Shown: positions 50,461 through 60,943, numbered from the stretch's first letter. The stretch: 64,000 nt of DNA from an uncultured Clostridia bacterium (GCA_944412445.1 CALYBJ010000009.1:1-64000); one strand, 5' to 3'. Notes: generated by a model not told the origin, from the letters alone. Made by a program: numbers and translations.

Positions 50461-52239
50461 TCAGCCGATTAAGCCGTATTTTTCAAGAAAACGACTGATT
50501 TTTTCGCCCTTGGGAAGCATTTTAACATCTTCCTTTACTATTGTGCGGCTGAAAAGCAGCGCAAGCACATAAAATACAACCGCCGCTATTATTCCTATCA
50601 TTGCGGAAACTGTTTCGGAGGTTATTCTGCCGTTTAAAACGAAATCGGGCATAAAATTGCCGCTGAGGCCTGTAAAAGCCCAAGCCGCTCCTCCGCAAAG
50701 CGCCGCGCAGAACAGGGGTTTAAAGAATACCGATTTAAAGTTTATGCTTATTCCCGTTTCTCTTACAAGGGAAACAAGATTTACGCTGACTGTTATAAGA
50801 TAGAAGCAAAATGTTCCTATAATCGCGCCTTTTATGTTTATCGCAGGTATTCCCACAAGGATAAAATTAATTATAACCTTTACGACAGCCGCCGCCGACA
50901 CCGATTTCATTGTTATATCGGCTCTGCCTATTGCCTGAAGCATATTGATAAGAGGCTGTGCCGCAGCCATTACAAATGTAAAGCAGCCGTAAAGCGTCAT
51001 TACCGACGCCGATATGGAAACACTGCTTGAGGAGCCGTAAACTATCGTTAAAAGCTGTCTTGAAAGTATTGCCATTCCTATTCCCGCAGGAAGAGAGATT
51101 ATCATGGCGATTCGCATTACCGACTCAACGGAAGAACGGATCATCAGCTTGTTTTTAAGGGTCCAGGCTTCGGACAAAACAGGTATGGCGCTCATTCCCA
51201 GAGTTGTTGTAATTGTAGGCACAAGATTTCTGAAATCAAGGGCGATTTCATAGGCACCGTACAGATATGATTTAAGCTCCGTGTTTGACATTTTACCGGC
51301 AAGGGAAAGAGCCTCTTTATACATTGCCGTTATAAGGGACAAGTCGCTGCCTATGGCTGTTTTCAGGCGGTACTGAATTGACCATGAGTCTATAAGGTTT
51401 GTTATATTCATAACAAGGGTGCTTATGACAACCGGCACGGCTACCGCAAGAAGCATTTTGGCGATTGCCTTTCCCGACTGAGGAGCAGGAGAAGACTGAA
51501 GCTCCTCCTTTGTTATTTTATCTCCTACGATTTTATGTCTTAAAATAAGGAACAGAAGAGATGTTACCGCTCCCATGGTAACTCCGAATATTGAAGCCGC
51601 CGCCGCATAAGGAGCTATTGCCGATATTGCCTCCTCACGGGTTCCGCACTGAACGCCGAATACGGTAAGTCCTGCGTCAAAACGGCTCTGGCCGTATTTC
51701 TGCACAAAATAGGCAAGTCCCAGTCCGAAGGTAAGCTTGCCTAAAACCTCGCACATCTGGGATATTGCCGAAGGGTTCTGATTTCTCAGTCCCGAATAAT
51801 AGCCTCTGTATGTAGCCATTACACAGCATACGAAAACTGCCGGAGCTATCATTATTATGGAGGGCAGAGACGCCATGGCGTCCATGGTTTTTACATAGGG
51901 ATACGCCAGAATCAGCAGAACAGCCGTGCCTATCATGCCTGTGACGAAAAACATTCTGAAGGCGACTTTAAATATTTTTTTAACATCATTGAAATGTCCC
52001 TGCACAACGCTCTGGGACACAAGCTTCGATATTGCCACGGGAAGCCCTGCCATGGATATATTGTATATGGGTATATATATGTTATACGCCGTTCCCGTGT
52101 AGCCTCTTCCTACCGTTCCGATTAACTCCGTAAGAGGTATTTTATAAAGCAGCCCTATTATCTCTACAAACGCCGTGGCTATTACAAGCACTATGGCGCC
52201 GTTTAAAAGCGACTGTTTTTTTCGTCCGCCCATGGGCAA
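50461..52239 (-). CDS. spoVB: SpoVB/MurJ-type polysaccharide lipid flippase
   Basis: 592 residues, about 14 spans of the MOP flippase superfamily. N-terminal block LLNGAIVLVIATAFVEIIGL then LYKIPLTELIGTVGRGYTGT, and MATYRGYYSGLRNQNPSAIS and LPAGIGMAILSRQLLTIVYG. Such proteins move lipid-linked wall or cortex precursors across the membrane. The start is TTG at 52239 (AAAGGA 6 bases before) or ATG at 52233. Last gene of the recJ operon. SpoVB, YabM or another paralog cannot be separated by sequence alone. Confidence 0.88.
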   Translation of the reverse strand: MPMGGRKKQSLLNGAIVLVIATAFVEIIGLLYKIPLTELIGTVGRGYTGTAYNIYIPIYNISMAGLPVAISKLVSQSVVQGHFNDVKKIFKVAFRMFFVTGMIGTAVLLILAYPYVKTMDAMASLPSIIMIAPAVFVCCVMATYRGYYSGLRNQNPSAISQMCEVLGKLTFGLGLAYFVQKYGQSRFDAGLTVFGVQCGTREEAISAIAPYAAAASIFGVTMGAVTSLLFLILRHKIVGDKITKEELQSSPAPQSGKAIAKMLLAVAVPVVISTLVMNITNLIDSWSIQYRLKTAIGSDLSLITAMYKEALSLAGKMSNTELKSYLYGAYEIALDFRNLVPTITTTLGMSAIPVLSEAWTLKNKLMIRSSVESVMRIAMIISLPAGIGMAILSRQLLTIVYGSSSSVSISASVMTLYGCFTFVMAAAQPLINMLQAIGRADITMKSVSAAAVVKVIINFILVGIPAINIKGAIIGTFCFYLITVSVNLVSLVRETGISINFKSVFFKPLFCAALCGGAAWAFTGLSGNFMPDFVLNGRITSETVSAMIGIIAAVVFYVLALLFSRTIVKEDVKMLPKGEKISRFLEKYGLIG

Positions 52240-52259
52240 CGTCCGTCCTTTCCGAATCT

Positions 52260-53729
52260 TTAATTATCTCCCGCTGTATGCTCTTCGTAAAATCCGTAAA
52301 TCCTTTTTTTACGGTCTTCAAGCTCCTGAAACCTGTTTATGTACTCATAGGGATATTTGAAATTGAATATTCTCTCGATTACTCCGCTTTCGGGAGCCTT
52401 AAGCTTTGTTACTCCTCCGGCTCCTGCGGCAAAAACTGTATGCACTTCTTCCATCATATATATATTATAAAGGCATCTGTAAAAATTCCTGCTCCAGCCT
52501 ACATTTTCAAGATTTCCTACGCATTTGCTCTGTCTGTACATATAATAAGGGCTGTATCCGGCGTCCTTCAGCGCCTTTGAAGAATATTCAAGCATCTGCG
52601 CCGTTTCTGCCGCCACTGTGTTTTCCCTGTTTGCCGTTACTATCTCGGCGGCTCTCTTTAATGCCAGAGTGTGAACCGTTATATTTTCGGGGGTCAGCTT
52701 CACCGCCTTTTCTATGCTTTTACGGAAGCTTTCGGGACTGTCGCCGGGAAGTCCCGCTATAAAATCCATATTTATATTGTCAAAGCCCTCTTCCCTTGCC
52801 CACCGGTAGGCTTCCAGAGTTTTTTCAGAGGTATGATTCCTGCCGATTTCCTTTAAAACGCTGTCGTTGAAGGTCTGGGGATTTATGCTTATCCTCGTGA
52901 CTCCGGCGTTTTTCATTATCCGAAGCTTTTCTCTTGTTAAGGTGTCGGGTCTGCCGGCTTCTATGGTGTATTCCCTTATATTTTTCACATGGAAATATTT
53001 ATAAACGGCGTCGGTTACCGCTTTCAGCTCATCCTCATTCAGTGACGTTGGAGTTCCTCCTCCGAAATACACGGTTTCAAGCTTTAAGCCTAAATCTCCG
53101 GCGATTTCGGAAAACTGCCGAAGCTCCCTGCAAAGAAGCTCTATATACCGGGGCATAAGCTTTTTCGCCTGCTGAACCGAATGGGAAACAAAGGAACAGT
53201 AACTGCACCTTGTAGGGCAGAAGGGTATCGACACATAAAGGGAATAGGAATTTTTCCTTGACAGCGATATTATTTCCTCCTCGGCTCCTGCAACCTCGGC
53301 TGCCAAATCGGCTTTTTCAGGCGAAACATAAAGACTTTCCGTAAAATATCTTTTTGCCGCCTCTTCTCCCTTTTCCTTTATCAGGGTTCTCATAAGCTTG
53401 GACGGTCTTACTCCCGTAAGGGCTCCCCATTTGGGAGTTATCCCGGTAATTTCCGACAGATTTTTAAATACAAGCTGCGCCGCCGCCAGCTCCTCCGAGG
53501 CTTTGTCCGGATTTTCAAGCACCGTTTCCCTCCGAAGGCTTTTGCCGGAAATTTTGGCTTCGCATATTATTCTGCTTTTGCTTCCTGTTTTCTCAACAAC
53601 CGTTATAACGCCTTCATCATTTTCCGAGAAAGGCGTTTGAATTACAGTTATTTTCTCCAAAGGAAAAAACAATCTTATTACATTTTCAGTTTCGTATCTG
53701 TACCCGTGTCCGATTAAAGAAAGAATCAT
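52260..53729 (-). CDS. hemZ: coproporphyrinogen III oxidase-like radical SAM enzyme HemZ
   Basis: 489 residues. An N-terminal extension of about 165 residues, then a radical SAM barrel with the cluster motif CPTRCSYCSF (Cys-x3-Cys-x2-Cys), YFGGGTPTSL, EAGRPDTLTREKLRIMKNAG and the HemN-like C-terminal part (YRQSKCVGNLENVGWS). HemZ-type proteins are related to HemN but their in vivo reaction in heme-poor clostridia is unclear. 5 bases after the MBL gene and 20 before spoVB. Confidence 0.9.
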   Translation of the reverse strand: MILSLIGHGYRYETENVIRLFFPLEKITVIQTPFSENDEGVITVVEKTGSKSRIICEAKISGKSLRRETVLENPDKASEELAAAQLVFKNLSEITGITPKWGALTGVRPSKLMRTLIKEKGEEAAKRYFTESLYVSPEKADLAAEVAGAEEEIISLSRKNSYSLYVSIPFCPTRCSYCSFVSHSVQQAKKLMPRYIELLCRELRQFSEIAGDLGLKLETVYFGGGTPTSLNEDELKAVTDAVYKYFHVKNIREYTIEAGRPDTLTREKLRIMKNAGVTRISINPQTFNDSVLKEIGRNHTSEKTLEAYRWAREEGFDNINMDFIAGLPGDSPESFRKSIEKAVKLTPENITVHTLALKRAAEIVTANRENTVAAETAQMLEYSSKALKDAGYSPYYMYRQSKCVGNLENVGWSRNFYRCLYNIYMMEEVHTVFAAGAGGVTKLKAPESGVIERIFNFKYPYEYINRFQELEDRKKRIYGFYEEHTAGDN

Positions 53730-53734
53730 TTTTA

Positions 53735-54397
53735 TTATACATTCCCTGTTTTTTCTTTTCTTTTTCTGCGTCTTACATAAATATTTCCCGTTCTCTCTCT
53801 GTCAAGAGTTGTGGAGCGGTTATGACCGGTGTAAACCTTATAATCTCCCGGCAAATCAAAAAGACGGTTTATTGAATCGTTAAGCTCCGAGGGGTCGCCG
53901 CCGGGCAGGTCCGTTCTGCCTACCGTAAGACAGAACAGGGTATCCCCGGTAAAAAGCATATCGTCAATCAAATAGGTTACGCCGCCCTTTGTATGTCCCG
54001 GAGTGTGAATTACTTTGATTTCCGCATCTCCGAAGGGCAGCAAATCTCCGTCATGAAGAAGAATGTCCGCCTGAATTTTTCCCTCGGAAGCCGGAAGTCC
54101 GAAGCCTCTTCTGAGGCTTACCAAATCGTCCTCAAGGCATTTTGCGTCGAACTCATGTATACATACGGGTACTTGGGGATAAATTTTTTTGAAAGCGTAA
54201 ACACCGTCGATATGGTCGAAATGTCCGTGGGTCAAAAGCACATATCTTATATTCTTAATTTTTTCGTCCTTCAGGCTTTGAATAAGAACGCCGCTGCATT
54301 CTCCTATATCTATAACCGCCGCATCTCCCGATTTTTCATCAATCAGAATATGGCAGTTTGCCTGAATCTCTCCCATGGGGATTGTTTTAACTATCAT
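53735..54397 (-). CDS. metallo-beta-lactamase-fold hydrolase, glyoxalase II-like
   Basis: 220 residues. Zinc motif LTHGHFDHIDG (His-x-His-x-Asp-His, about 57-67), second-site HTPGHTKGGVTYLIDD and FTGDTLFCLTVGRTDLPGGD, then YTGHNRSTTLDRER. Fits the YcbL/GloB-like group acting on thioesters such as S-lactoylglutathione analogs. ATG at 54397 preferred over GTG 54406, because AGGTG lies just before. Within the recJ-relA-dtd operon, a common clostridial arrangement. Confidence 0.9.
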   Translation of the reverse strand: MIVKTIPMGEIQANCHILIDEKSGDAAVIDIGECSGVLIQSLKDEKIKNIRYVLLTHGHFDHIDGVYAFKKIYPQVPVCIHEFDAKCLEDDLVSLRRGFGLPASEGKIQADILLHDGDLLPFGDAEIKVIHTPGHTKGGVTYLIDDMLFTGDTLFCLTVGRTDLPGGDPSELNDSINRLFDLPGDYKVYTGHNRSTTLDRERTGNIYVRRRKRKEKTGNV

Positions 54398-54424
54398 ACA
54401 ATGCACCTGTTTTTATACTAAAAG

Positions 54425-54889
54425 TTAAATATTCTTTACTTTCCAAATATCCGTATCAAAGATAATAGTAACGGGTCCGTCGTTGAGAATGGAAACATCC
54501 ATGTGTGCTCCGAAAACGCCGTGCTCCACCTTTCTTACTCCGTTTTCCCTGAGGCAGTCCATAAAATATTCGTAAAGCTCATTTGCCGTTTCCGGCTTTG
54601 CCGACTGGATAAAAGAGGGTCTGTTGCCCTTTTTAACATCGGCGCACAGGGTAAACTGGGACACTGCGAGAATTTCTCCCTCAATATCAATTACCGATTT
54701 GTTCATCTTGTCGTTTTCGTCGCAGAAGATTCTAAGGGAAGAAACCTTATCCGCCATAAGCTTTGCGTGAGCCCTTGTGTCCCCCTCCATAACTCCCAGA
54801 AGCACAAGATAGCCCTGTCCGATTTCTCCCACTGTTTCACCGTCAACCTTAACTGACGATGATTTTACTCTCTGTATAACGGCTTTCAT
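54425..54889 (-). CDS. dtd: D-aminoacyl-tRNA deacylase
   Basis: 154 residues. Removes D-amino acids (and glycine from tRNA-Ala) from mischarged tRNA. Starts [18 protein letters not shown]; active-site motifs SQFTLCAD (about 78-85) and [11 protein letters not shown] (about 136-146, Gly-Pro-Val-Thr cross-subunit motif). 11 bases after relA, as in most Firmicutes. Confidence 0.97.
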   Translation of the reverse strand: MKAVIQRVKSSSVKVDGETVGEIGQGYLVLLGVMEGDTRAHAKLMADKVSSLRIFCDENDKMNKSVIDIEGEILAVSQFTLCADVKKGNRPSFIQSAKPETANELYEYFMDCLRENGVRKVEHGVFGAHMDVSILNDGPVTIIFDTDIWKVKNI

Positions 54890-54900
54890 ATTTTTCTCCT

Positions 54901-57096
54901 TTATGTTCCCGTTCTCTCTATTTTAAGAATTCCGTTTATTTTCATAAGTCTTGCGGTTATACTCTTTAAATGCTCCGCATTGTTTACCGCAAGGGTCATA
55001 TATATTCCGAAGGTTCCGTCCTTTAAATCCCTTGTGTTAACGCTGTGTATCATAACGTGCATATTGGCAAGAGCAACAGACACATCGGCAAGCAGCGACA
55101 TTCTGTCAAGACAGGACAGCACAAGTGTGGCGTTGAAGCCCTGAGAGTCTGTTTCCTCCCAGTGGACGCTTATCCATCTTTCAGGCTCTACGCAGTTTTT
55201 AATATCCTGAGGCACATTGGGGCAGTCCCTCTTGTGGACGGAAACTCCGTGGCCTCTTGTTATAAATCCGATTATATCGTCGCCGGGTATTGGGCTGCAG
55301 CACTTTGAAAGCTTTACAAGACAGTTGTCTATTCCCTCTACAACAACCCCTTCCCCGTTTGACTTCTTGGGCTTTGTAACCTTGATTTCGGATACAACGG
55401 GCTGTGACGACGCCTGAAGCTTTGAAACCTCGTCCCTTATCTGGGGCATAAGCCTTGACACGCTTATTCCGCCGTAGCCGATTGCCGCGTAAAAATCATC
55501 TATTGTATTCTGGTGCTGTTTCTCAGCAAGGGTCTGAAGAAGCTGCTGTGCCTTTTCGTCGTCAAGCCTTATATTGCTCTTTCTAAGCTCTCTCTCAAGC
55601 TCCGCCCTGCCGGCGATAATGTTTTCGTCTCTCTTTTCCTTTTTGAACCAGGAACGTATTTTCGTTCTTGCGGCGCTGGTCTTTACTATTTTTAGCCAGT
55701 CTCTGCTGGGTCCCTTTCCCTGCTGAGAAGATGTCAGAATCTCAACGATTTCTCCCGTTTTAACAACATAATCTATGGGAACGATTCTTCCGTCTACCTT
55801 GGCGCCGGTCATTTTGTTACCCACCGCCGAATGTATTGCGTAGGCAAAGTCGATTACCGTAGCTCCCTGAGGCAGACATATTACCGTGCCCTTGGGGGTC
55901 AGCACGAAAACCTCCTCAGGAATAAGGTCGCTTTTTATATCCTGAACAATATCCCCTGCGTTGTCGGACTCAAGCTGGCTTTCAAGCATCTGCCTTATCC
56001 ATACAAGCCTGTTGTCCACATCCCTGTCGCTTCTGCCCATTTTGTATTTCCAGTGGGCGGCGATACCGTATTCTGCGTTTCTGTGCATTTCCCATGTTCT
56101 TATCTGAACCTCGAAGGGAATTCCCTCGCTTCCGATAAGCGTTGTATGAAGGGACTGGTACATATTCTGCTTGGGAGTTGATATATAATCCTTAAATCTT
56201 CCGGGTATCGAGCGGAACATATCGTGAACAATTCCCAGACAGTTGTAACAGTCAACAACCGTATCAACAATTATTCTTACGGCGTATATATCATATATCT
56301 GGTCAAAGCTCTTGCCGCCGATATACATTTTTCTGTATATGCCGTGAACGCTTTTTATTCTGCCGTCGATTTTGGCGTCCTTAACCGTTTCATGAACCCT
56401 TTCGGCAATTTTGCTTTTAATGTTTTCAAGATATTCGGTTCTCTGGGTTTCCTGCTGCTCCAGCCTGTCCTCAATATCATGGTAGGCAACCGGGTCAAGA
56501 AAGCTTATGGACTTATCCTCAAGCTCCTCCTTAAAGGCTCTGATTCCCAGTCGGTGAGCTATAGGAGCGTATATTTCCAGAGTTTCCTTGGCGGTCATTC
56601 TTCTTTTTTCCTCGGGTACATACTGTAATGTCCTTATATTGTGAACTCTGTCCGCAAGCTTTATAATTATTACCCTTATGTCCTGAGACATGGCGATAAG
56701 CATTTTTCTTAAATTTTCCGCCTGCTGTTCCTCTCTGTTTGAAATGTCAACCCTGCTTATCTTGGTAACGCCGTCTACAAGAAGCGCTATTTCCTCTCCG
56801 AACATCTCCCTGATTTCGTCTATTTCATAATGGGTATCCTCTACGACATCATGAAGCAAAGCCGCCGCTATTGAGGGCATATCCATTCCCAGCTCGTCAA
56901 AAAGAATCGTTGCCACCGCAATGGGATGAATTATATAAGGCTCGCCCGATTTCCTTTTCTGGTCTCCGTGCGCCTCGTTGGCAAGATTAAACGCCTTATC
57001 CGCCACCTGAATGCTCTCCGGCGTAAAAGACTTTTCAAATTTTCCTCTTAATTCTTCATAAAGCTTTTTGCCTGTGCTTTCAGCCGCTTCGCTCAT
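54901..57096 (-). CDS. relA: RelA/SpoT bifunctional (p)ppGpp synthetase/hydrolase
   Basis: 731 residues, long RSH protein. HD hydrolase domain intact ([28 protein letters not shown] with His-Asp), synthetase domain ([56 protein letters not shown]), TGS domain ([20 protein letters not shown]), zinc-finger-like region and C-terminal ACT. Both hydrolase and synthetase motifs are present, so bifunctional. 13 bases after recJ. Confidence 0.97.
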   Translation of the reverse strand: MSEAAESTGKKLYEELRGKFEKSFTPESIQVADKAFNLANEAHGDQKRKSGEPYIIHPIAVATILFDELGMDMPSIAAALLHDVVEDTHYEIDEIREMFGEEIALLVDGVTKISRVDISNREEQQAENLRKMLIAMSQDIRVIIIKLADRVHNIRTLQYVPEEKRRMTAKETLEIYAPIAHRLGIRAFKEELEDKSISFLDPVAYHDIEDRLEQQETQRTEYLENIKSKIAERVHETVKDAKIDGRIKSVHGIYRKMYIGGKSFDQIYDIYAVRIIVDTVVDCYNCLGIVHDMFRSIPGRFKDYISTPKQNMYQSLHTTLIGSEGIPFEVQIRTWEMHRNAEYGIAAHWKYKMGRSDRDVDNRLVWIRQMLESQLESDNAGDIVQDIKSDLIPEEVFVLTPKGTVICLPQGATVIDFAYAIHSAVGNKMTGAKVDGRIVPIDYVVKTGEIVEILTSSQQGKGPSRDWLKIVKTSAARTKIRSWFKKEKRDENIIAGRAELERELRKSNIRLDDEKAQQLLQTLAEKQHQNTIDDFYAAIGYGGISVSRLMPQIRDEVSKLQASSQPVVSEIKVTKPKKSNGEGVVVEGIDNCLVKLSKCCSPIPGDDIIGFITRGHGVSVHKRDCPNVPQDIKNCVEPERWISVHWEETDSQGFNATLVLSCLDRMSLLADVSVALANMHVMIHSVNTRDLKDGTFGIYMTLAVNNAEHLKSITARLMKINGILKIERTGT

Positions 57097-57109
57097 TTCC
57101 TTTCACCTC

Positions 57110-59146
57110 TTATTCGTTATACCCTAAAAAGCTTAAAAGCTCCGAATCCGAAAGCTTCGCCTTTTTATCCGTTTTAGACGGAAAATAACATCTGTTTTCA
57201 TATTTTATAAGTCCCAGCTCAACAAAAGCGTCAAGAATAACCTTCACCCGGCAGGCGTCCCTTGAGGTCATGCCGATTTTTAAGGCTATCTGCTCGGGAC
57301 TTTTTCTGCACGCTCCGGAATTTTTGATATATCTGAACACCCGGGCGGCAGTATTTCTTGTGGGACAGGCGGCGATTCTCTCTTCTTTGTCTATTCTGTC
57401 CCTGCGCTTTATTTTATTGTATAAATACAAGCTCTTAAAATAATCTTCATCTGAAAAATCAGAGTTTTTTACATCTCTTATATATATTGCGGGCTTAACC
57501 TCGCCCCTGAACTCGTTTTTATCAACGGTTACTGCCAAATCAAGCCTGTCCCCCGGCTCATAGGGAAAATTTTCCCGGCTCATTCCGAAATATACTCCGC
57601 TGTATACATTTCCGGCTTTTTCAAACATAACTCTTAAATGCTTTCCCGATAATCCCAGAGGCTTTATTCCCTTCAGCGTCACTGCGTATATTCCAAACAG
57701 CGGCTGAGGATTTTCAGCGCCGAAAGGCTCTAAAAGCTCCAGACTTTCTACAAGCCCCATGTTTATATACAATGGATTTATTTTGCAGTCAAGCTTTAAA
57801 ACAGGATAAAATTCCGGAAGACGGGAGGCATAATTATTAAGGCTTTCCCTTAAAGCGTCAATGCTTTCCTTTTTTACCGTAAAGCCTGCCGCCAGAGTGT
57901 GGCCTCCGAATTTTACAAGAAATTCAGATGAAGCCGAAAGTGCGTCAAAAAGGGAAAATCCCTCGATGCTTCTGCATGAGCCTTTCGCGTATTCTCCCGG
58001 TTCTCTGGCTATTACCACCGCCGGCTTGCCGTATCTCTCCACAAGCTTTGAAGCTACTATTCCGATTACTCCCGAATGCCAGCCCTCGCCGTCAACGGTT
58101 ATAACAGGAGCGTATTTTATTTTATCGTTTTCTTCGATTATTTTTACGGCTTCCGCAAAAATATCCGCTTCCGTTTCCTGACGGACTGTATTATATTCAT
58201 CAAGCCTTGCCGCAAGCTCAGCAGCTCTTTCCTCATCATCGGTCATAAACAGCTCCGCCGCCGCTTCCGCCGTATCTATTCGGCCTGCGGCGTTGATTCT
58301 GGGAGCGATTGCAAAGGCTATGTTTGTAGAGGAAAAATATTTTCCCTCCATGGACGCCGCCGCAATAAGCGCCTTTATACCCTGTCTCGGAGAGTTGTTT
58401 ATCATCTCCGCACCCTTTACCGCTATCATCCTGTTTTCGCCTTTAAGAGGCACCACATCGGCAATTGTGCCTATTGCCGCAATGTCGCCGAAGTCCTCCA
58501 GTATACCAAGACAGTCGCCGCCCTCAAGTGCAGCCGCCAGCTTGAAGGCTACTCCCACACCAGCCAAATCCTTAAAGGGGCATTTGTCGTCGGCTCGGTG
58601 AGGGTCCACAACTGCCGCCGCCTCCGGAAGCTTTTCTCCCGGCTGGTGATGATCCGTTATTACTATATCCATGCCCTTGGCTTTTATATATTCTGTTTCT
58701 TTTACCGAATTTATACCGTTGTCAACGGTGATTATAAGCTTTACGCCCTGACCGCAAAGTCTGTCCACGGCTTCCCTGTGAAGTCCGTAGCCCTCGCTGA
58801 GCCTTGAAGGGATATAATATGTAACATCTGCCCCGACAGCCTCAAGATACATATAAAGCAGTGACGTTGCCGTTACTCCGTCGGCGTCATAATCCCCGTA
58901 AACAGCTATTTTTTCCCCTGCGTCCAAAGCCTTGTTTATGCGGTTTACCGCCTTATCCATATCCTTTATGAGAAAAGGATCCGAAAACTCCTGACGGCAG
59001 GAGAGAAATTCCTCTACCTGTGAAGGCTCCTTGATGCCTCTTGAATTAAGCAGCAATACGGCAAATTCATCATATCCGTATTCGCCGGCAATATCAGCAG
59101 CCTGTTTTTTATCGCATGAGGAAACTCGCCAAAATTTTCTGCCCAA
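57110..59146 (-). CDS. recJ: single-stranded-DNA-specific exonuclease RecJ
   Basis: 678 residues. 5'-3' ssDNA exonuclease of recombination and mismatch repair. DHH domain with VYGDYDADGVTATSLLYMYL (about 80-99) and IVITDHHQPGE, DHHA1 domain (GWHSGVIGIVASKLVERYGK, FGGHTLAAGFTV) and OB fold. The C-terminus has an extra domain of about 110 residues (RIAACPTRNTAARVFRYIKN, HTH-like) seen in some clostridial RecJ. First gene of the six-gene operon down to spoVB. Confidence 0.95.
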   Translation of the reverse strand: MGRKFWRVSSCDKKQAADIAGEYGYDEFAVLLLNSRGIKEPSQVEEFLSCRQEFSDPFLIKDMDKAVNRINKALDAGEKIAVYGDYDADGVTATSLLYMYLEAVGADVTYYIPSRLSEGYGLHREAVDRLCGQGVKLIITVDNGINSVKETEYIKAKGMDIVITDHHQPGEKLPEAAAVVDPHRADDKCPFKDLAGVGVAFKLAAALEGGDCLGILEDFGDIAAIGTIADVVPLKGENRMIAVKGAEMINNSPRQGIKALIAAASMEGKYFSSTNIAFAIAPRINAAGRIDTAEAAAELFMTDDEERAAELAARLDEYNTVRQETEADIFAEAVKIIEENDKIKYAPVITVDGEGWHSGVIGIVASKLVERYGKPAVVIAREPGEYAKGSCRSIEGFSLFDALSASSEFLVKFGGHTLAAGFTVKKESIDALRESLNNYASRLPEFYPVLKLDCKINPLYINMGLVESLELLEPFGAENPQPLFGIYAVTLKGIKPLGLSGKHLRVMFEKAGNVYSGVYFGMSRENFPYEPGDRLDLAVTVDKNEFRGEVKPAIYIRDVKNSDFSDEDYFKSLYLYNKIKRRDRIDKEERIAACPTRNTAARVFRYIKNSGACRKSPEQIALKIGMTSRDACRVKVILDAFVELGLIKYENRCYFPSKTDKKAKLSDSELLSFLGYNE

Positions 59147-59318
59147 AATATCAGTCCTACTTAAAACGCCCTATGGCAATGATTAATCAGCCGAAAATCA
59201 ATATATACGGCTTATCTAATTATTATATGATATTTTTATATAAAAAACAATCCTTTAAAGTTATTTTTTTACTGTGGGTATTTACATTAAAATATTGTAT
59301 AATATATCCTGCATTTAT

Positions 59319-59347
59319 CACACCATATAAGCTTAGGGCATAATATA
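59319..59347 (+). promoter_or_regulatory. SigK-like promoter of dpaAB
   Basis: GCATAATATA at 59338-59347 is an exact fit to the SigK -10 (GCATANNNTA), with an AC dinucleotide about 17 bases upstream as its -35. In Bacillus the dpa (spoVF) operon is transcribed by SigK in the mother cell. Confidence 0.65.
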
Positions 59348-59364
59348 CTTTAGGAGGCATACCT

Positions 59365-60207
59365 ATGAAAAATAATATTAATTTTATGATAATCGGCGGT
59401 GACTGCCGTTTTTCATATATGCAGAAAATACTTGAAAAAAGCGGCTTCAGCGTTAAAAGGATTTATCCGGGAGAATACAAAGCCGATGATTTTTCAAATA
59501 CGGATGTTTTTATTCTGCCTGTGCCGGCAAGCAGGGACAATATTAACATTAACGCTCCTCTTGCAGACGAGGCTTTTGAAATCAAGGATTTTCTCCGGCT
59601 TCTGCCGGAAGGCTCAACGGTTGCGGGCGGCCTTATTTCCGAAAGCCTCACAAGGGATATTGAAAAAAGACGAGCCGGCGTTTTCGATTACTACAAGGAC
59701 CACGACCTTGTAATGAAAAACGCCGTGCCTACTGCGGAAGGAGTTATCGGCATACTCATAAACTCTCTTCCCGTTACCGTTGACGGTCTCAGCTGCTGCG
59801 TCACCGGCTACGGAAAATGCGGCAGGGCGCTGTGTCTGAGGCTTAAAGCACTGGGCGCCAATGTTACCGTCGCAGCAAGAAGCAATAAGGATCTTTCCAA
59901 TGCTGAGGCAGACGGTATGTCGGTCTGCCGCCTTGATGATTTGAAAAAAATCTGCTCCGGCTTCGGCGCTCTTGTCAACACCGTCCCCGCAAGAATTATC
60001 GGCGAAGATGTTTTATCTTCTCTGAACAAGGACTGCCTGCTTATTGAAATCGCCTCCGCGCCCTTCGGAATTGATTTCGACACAGCGGCAAAATACTGCA
60101 TTACCGCAATAAAAGCAGGCTCCATTCCCGGAAGAACCTCTCCCGTAACTGCCGGAAAAATAATCTGCGACACTGTAATTTCACACATATCGGAGGGAAA
60201 AACATGA
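59365..60207 (+). CDS. dpaA: dipicolinate synthase subunit A
   Basis: 280 residues. With DpaB it makes dipicolinic acid from dihydrodipicolinate in the mother cell, for spore-core dehydration. The N-terminal domain (FMIIGGDCRFSYMQKILEKS) and the nucleotide-binding fold (CCVTGYGKCGRALCLRLKAL, about 144-163) are clear, with the later blocks CLLIEIASAPFGIDFDTA and KAGSIPGRTSPVTAGKII. AGGAGG precedes the ATG. Stop overlaps dpaB by 4 bases. Confidence 0.95.
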   Translation: MKNNINFMIIGGDCRFSYMQKILEKSGFSVKRIYPGEYKADDFSNTDVFILPVPASRDNININAPLADEAFEIKDFLRLLPEGSTVAGGLISESLTRDIEKRRAGVFDYYKDHDLVMKNAVPTAEGVIGILINSLPVTVDGLSCCVTGYGKCGRALCLRLKALGANVTVAARSNKDLSNAEADGMSVCRLDDLKKICSGFGALVNTVPARIIGEDVLSSLNKDCLLIEIASAPFGIDFDTAAKYCITAIKAGSIPGRTSPVTAGKIICDTVISHISEGKT

Positions 60208-60773
60208 GTATAACAGCCGGCTTTGCCATGTGCGGCTCGTTCTGCACCTTTAAAAAAGTAATACCTCAGATTGAAGGCCTTGTAAAATCAGGAGTAAGCA
60301 TTGTCCCCATAATGTCCTACAACGCCTACGGCACCGATACCCGATTCGGCAGGGCAAAGGAATTTATTGACGAAATAGAGGAAATATGCGGCAGAGAAAT
60401 TATCCACACTCTGAACGGCGCAGAGCCGATAGGGCCCAAGCGTCTTATTGACGCCCTTATAATAGCCCCCTGCACGGGAAACACTCTTGCGAAGCTGGCG
60501 CTGGGCATTGCGGATACTCCGGTAACCTTAGGCGCGAAATCAAATTTAAGAAACGGAAATCCCGTGATAATAGCCGTTTCAACAAACGACGCCTTAGGCT
60601 GCGCCGCAAAGAACATAGGGCTTTTAATGAACGGAAAAAATATTTACTTCGTGCCTTTTTCCCAGGACGATTTCATAAACAAGCCCACATCCATTGTCGC
60701 TGACTTTTCAAAAATCGGAGCGACACTTGAAAACGCCGTTAAAGGAAAACAGATACAGCCGGTTATCTGCTGA
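60204..60773 (+). CDS. dpaB: dipicolinate synthase subunit B
   Basis: 189 residues, flavoprotein-type fold related to PpcDC/UbiX. Blocks: ITAGFAMCGSFCTFKKVIPQ (about 3-22), LIIAPCTGNTLAKLALGIAD (about 88-107), VIIAVSTNDALGCAAKNIGL. Translation is coupled to dpaA through the 4-base overlap. The transcript ends at the palindromic hairpin at 60791. Confidence 0.95.
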   Translation: MSITAGFAMCGSFCTFKKVIPQIEGLVKSGVSIVPIMSYNAYGTDTRFGRAKEFIDEIEEICGREIIHTLNGAEPIGPKRLIDALIIAPCTGNTLAKLALGIADTPVTLGAKSNLRNGNPVIIAVSTNDALGCAAKNIGLLMNGKNIYFVPFSQDDFINKPTSIVADFSKIGATLENAVKGKQIQPVIC

Positions 60774-60788
60774 CATACTGACAGATAA

Positions 60789-60822
60789 AAAAACAGGCAG
60801 CTTTAAAGCTGCCTGATATTGT
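60789..60822. terminator. bidirectional terminator
   Basis: Perfect palindrome with arms CAGGCAGCTTT/AAAGCTGCCTG, A-rich on the left and T-rich on the right. Ends dpaAB and the first peptide operon, which are convergent. Confidence 0.85.
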
Positions 60823-60832
60823 ATAAAATTAA

Positions 60833-60943
60833 TTATTCAGCTTCTTTTTCAAAAGCCCAGTCAAATTCAAAACCGGCGATGAAATCAGCGATAGCTGTAT
60901 ATAATTCAACGATCCAAGCGATTAATTCTTTAATAGCGTCCAT
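60833..60943 (-). CDS. short acidic amphipathic peptide B1
   Basis: 36 residues, too short for usual gene calling. Starts MDAIKELIAWIVELY and ends FEKEAE; many Ile/Leu/Phe/Trp residues alternate with Asp/Glu, giving an amphipathic helix with about nine acidic and two basic residues. No signal peptide, no cysteine. A GAGGTGA site stands 5-6 bases before the ATG. It is the second gene of a two-peptide operon, 49 bases after peptide A1. Two related copies (61366, 61872) keep MDxIK, IAW and AGFE, which supports selection on the protein. Leaderless toxin, PSM-like surfactant or signalling peptide are possible roles. Confidence 0.75.
   Translation of the reverse strand: MDAIKELIAWIVELYTAIADFIAGFEFDWAFEKEAE

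Noticed and set aside
58076..58807. Long plus-strand frame opposite recJ
   Set aside because: Shadow of the recJ coding sequence; no start signal and no domain.
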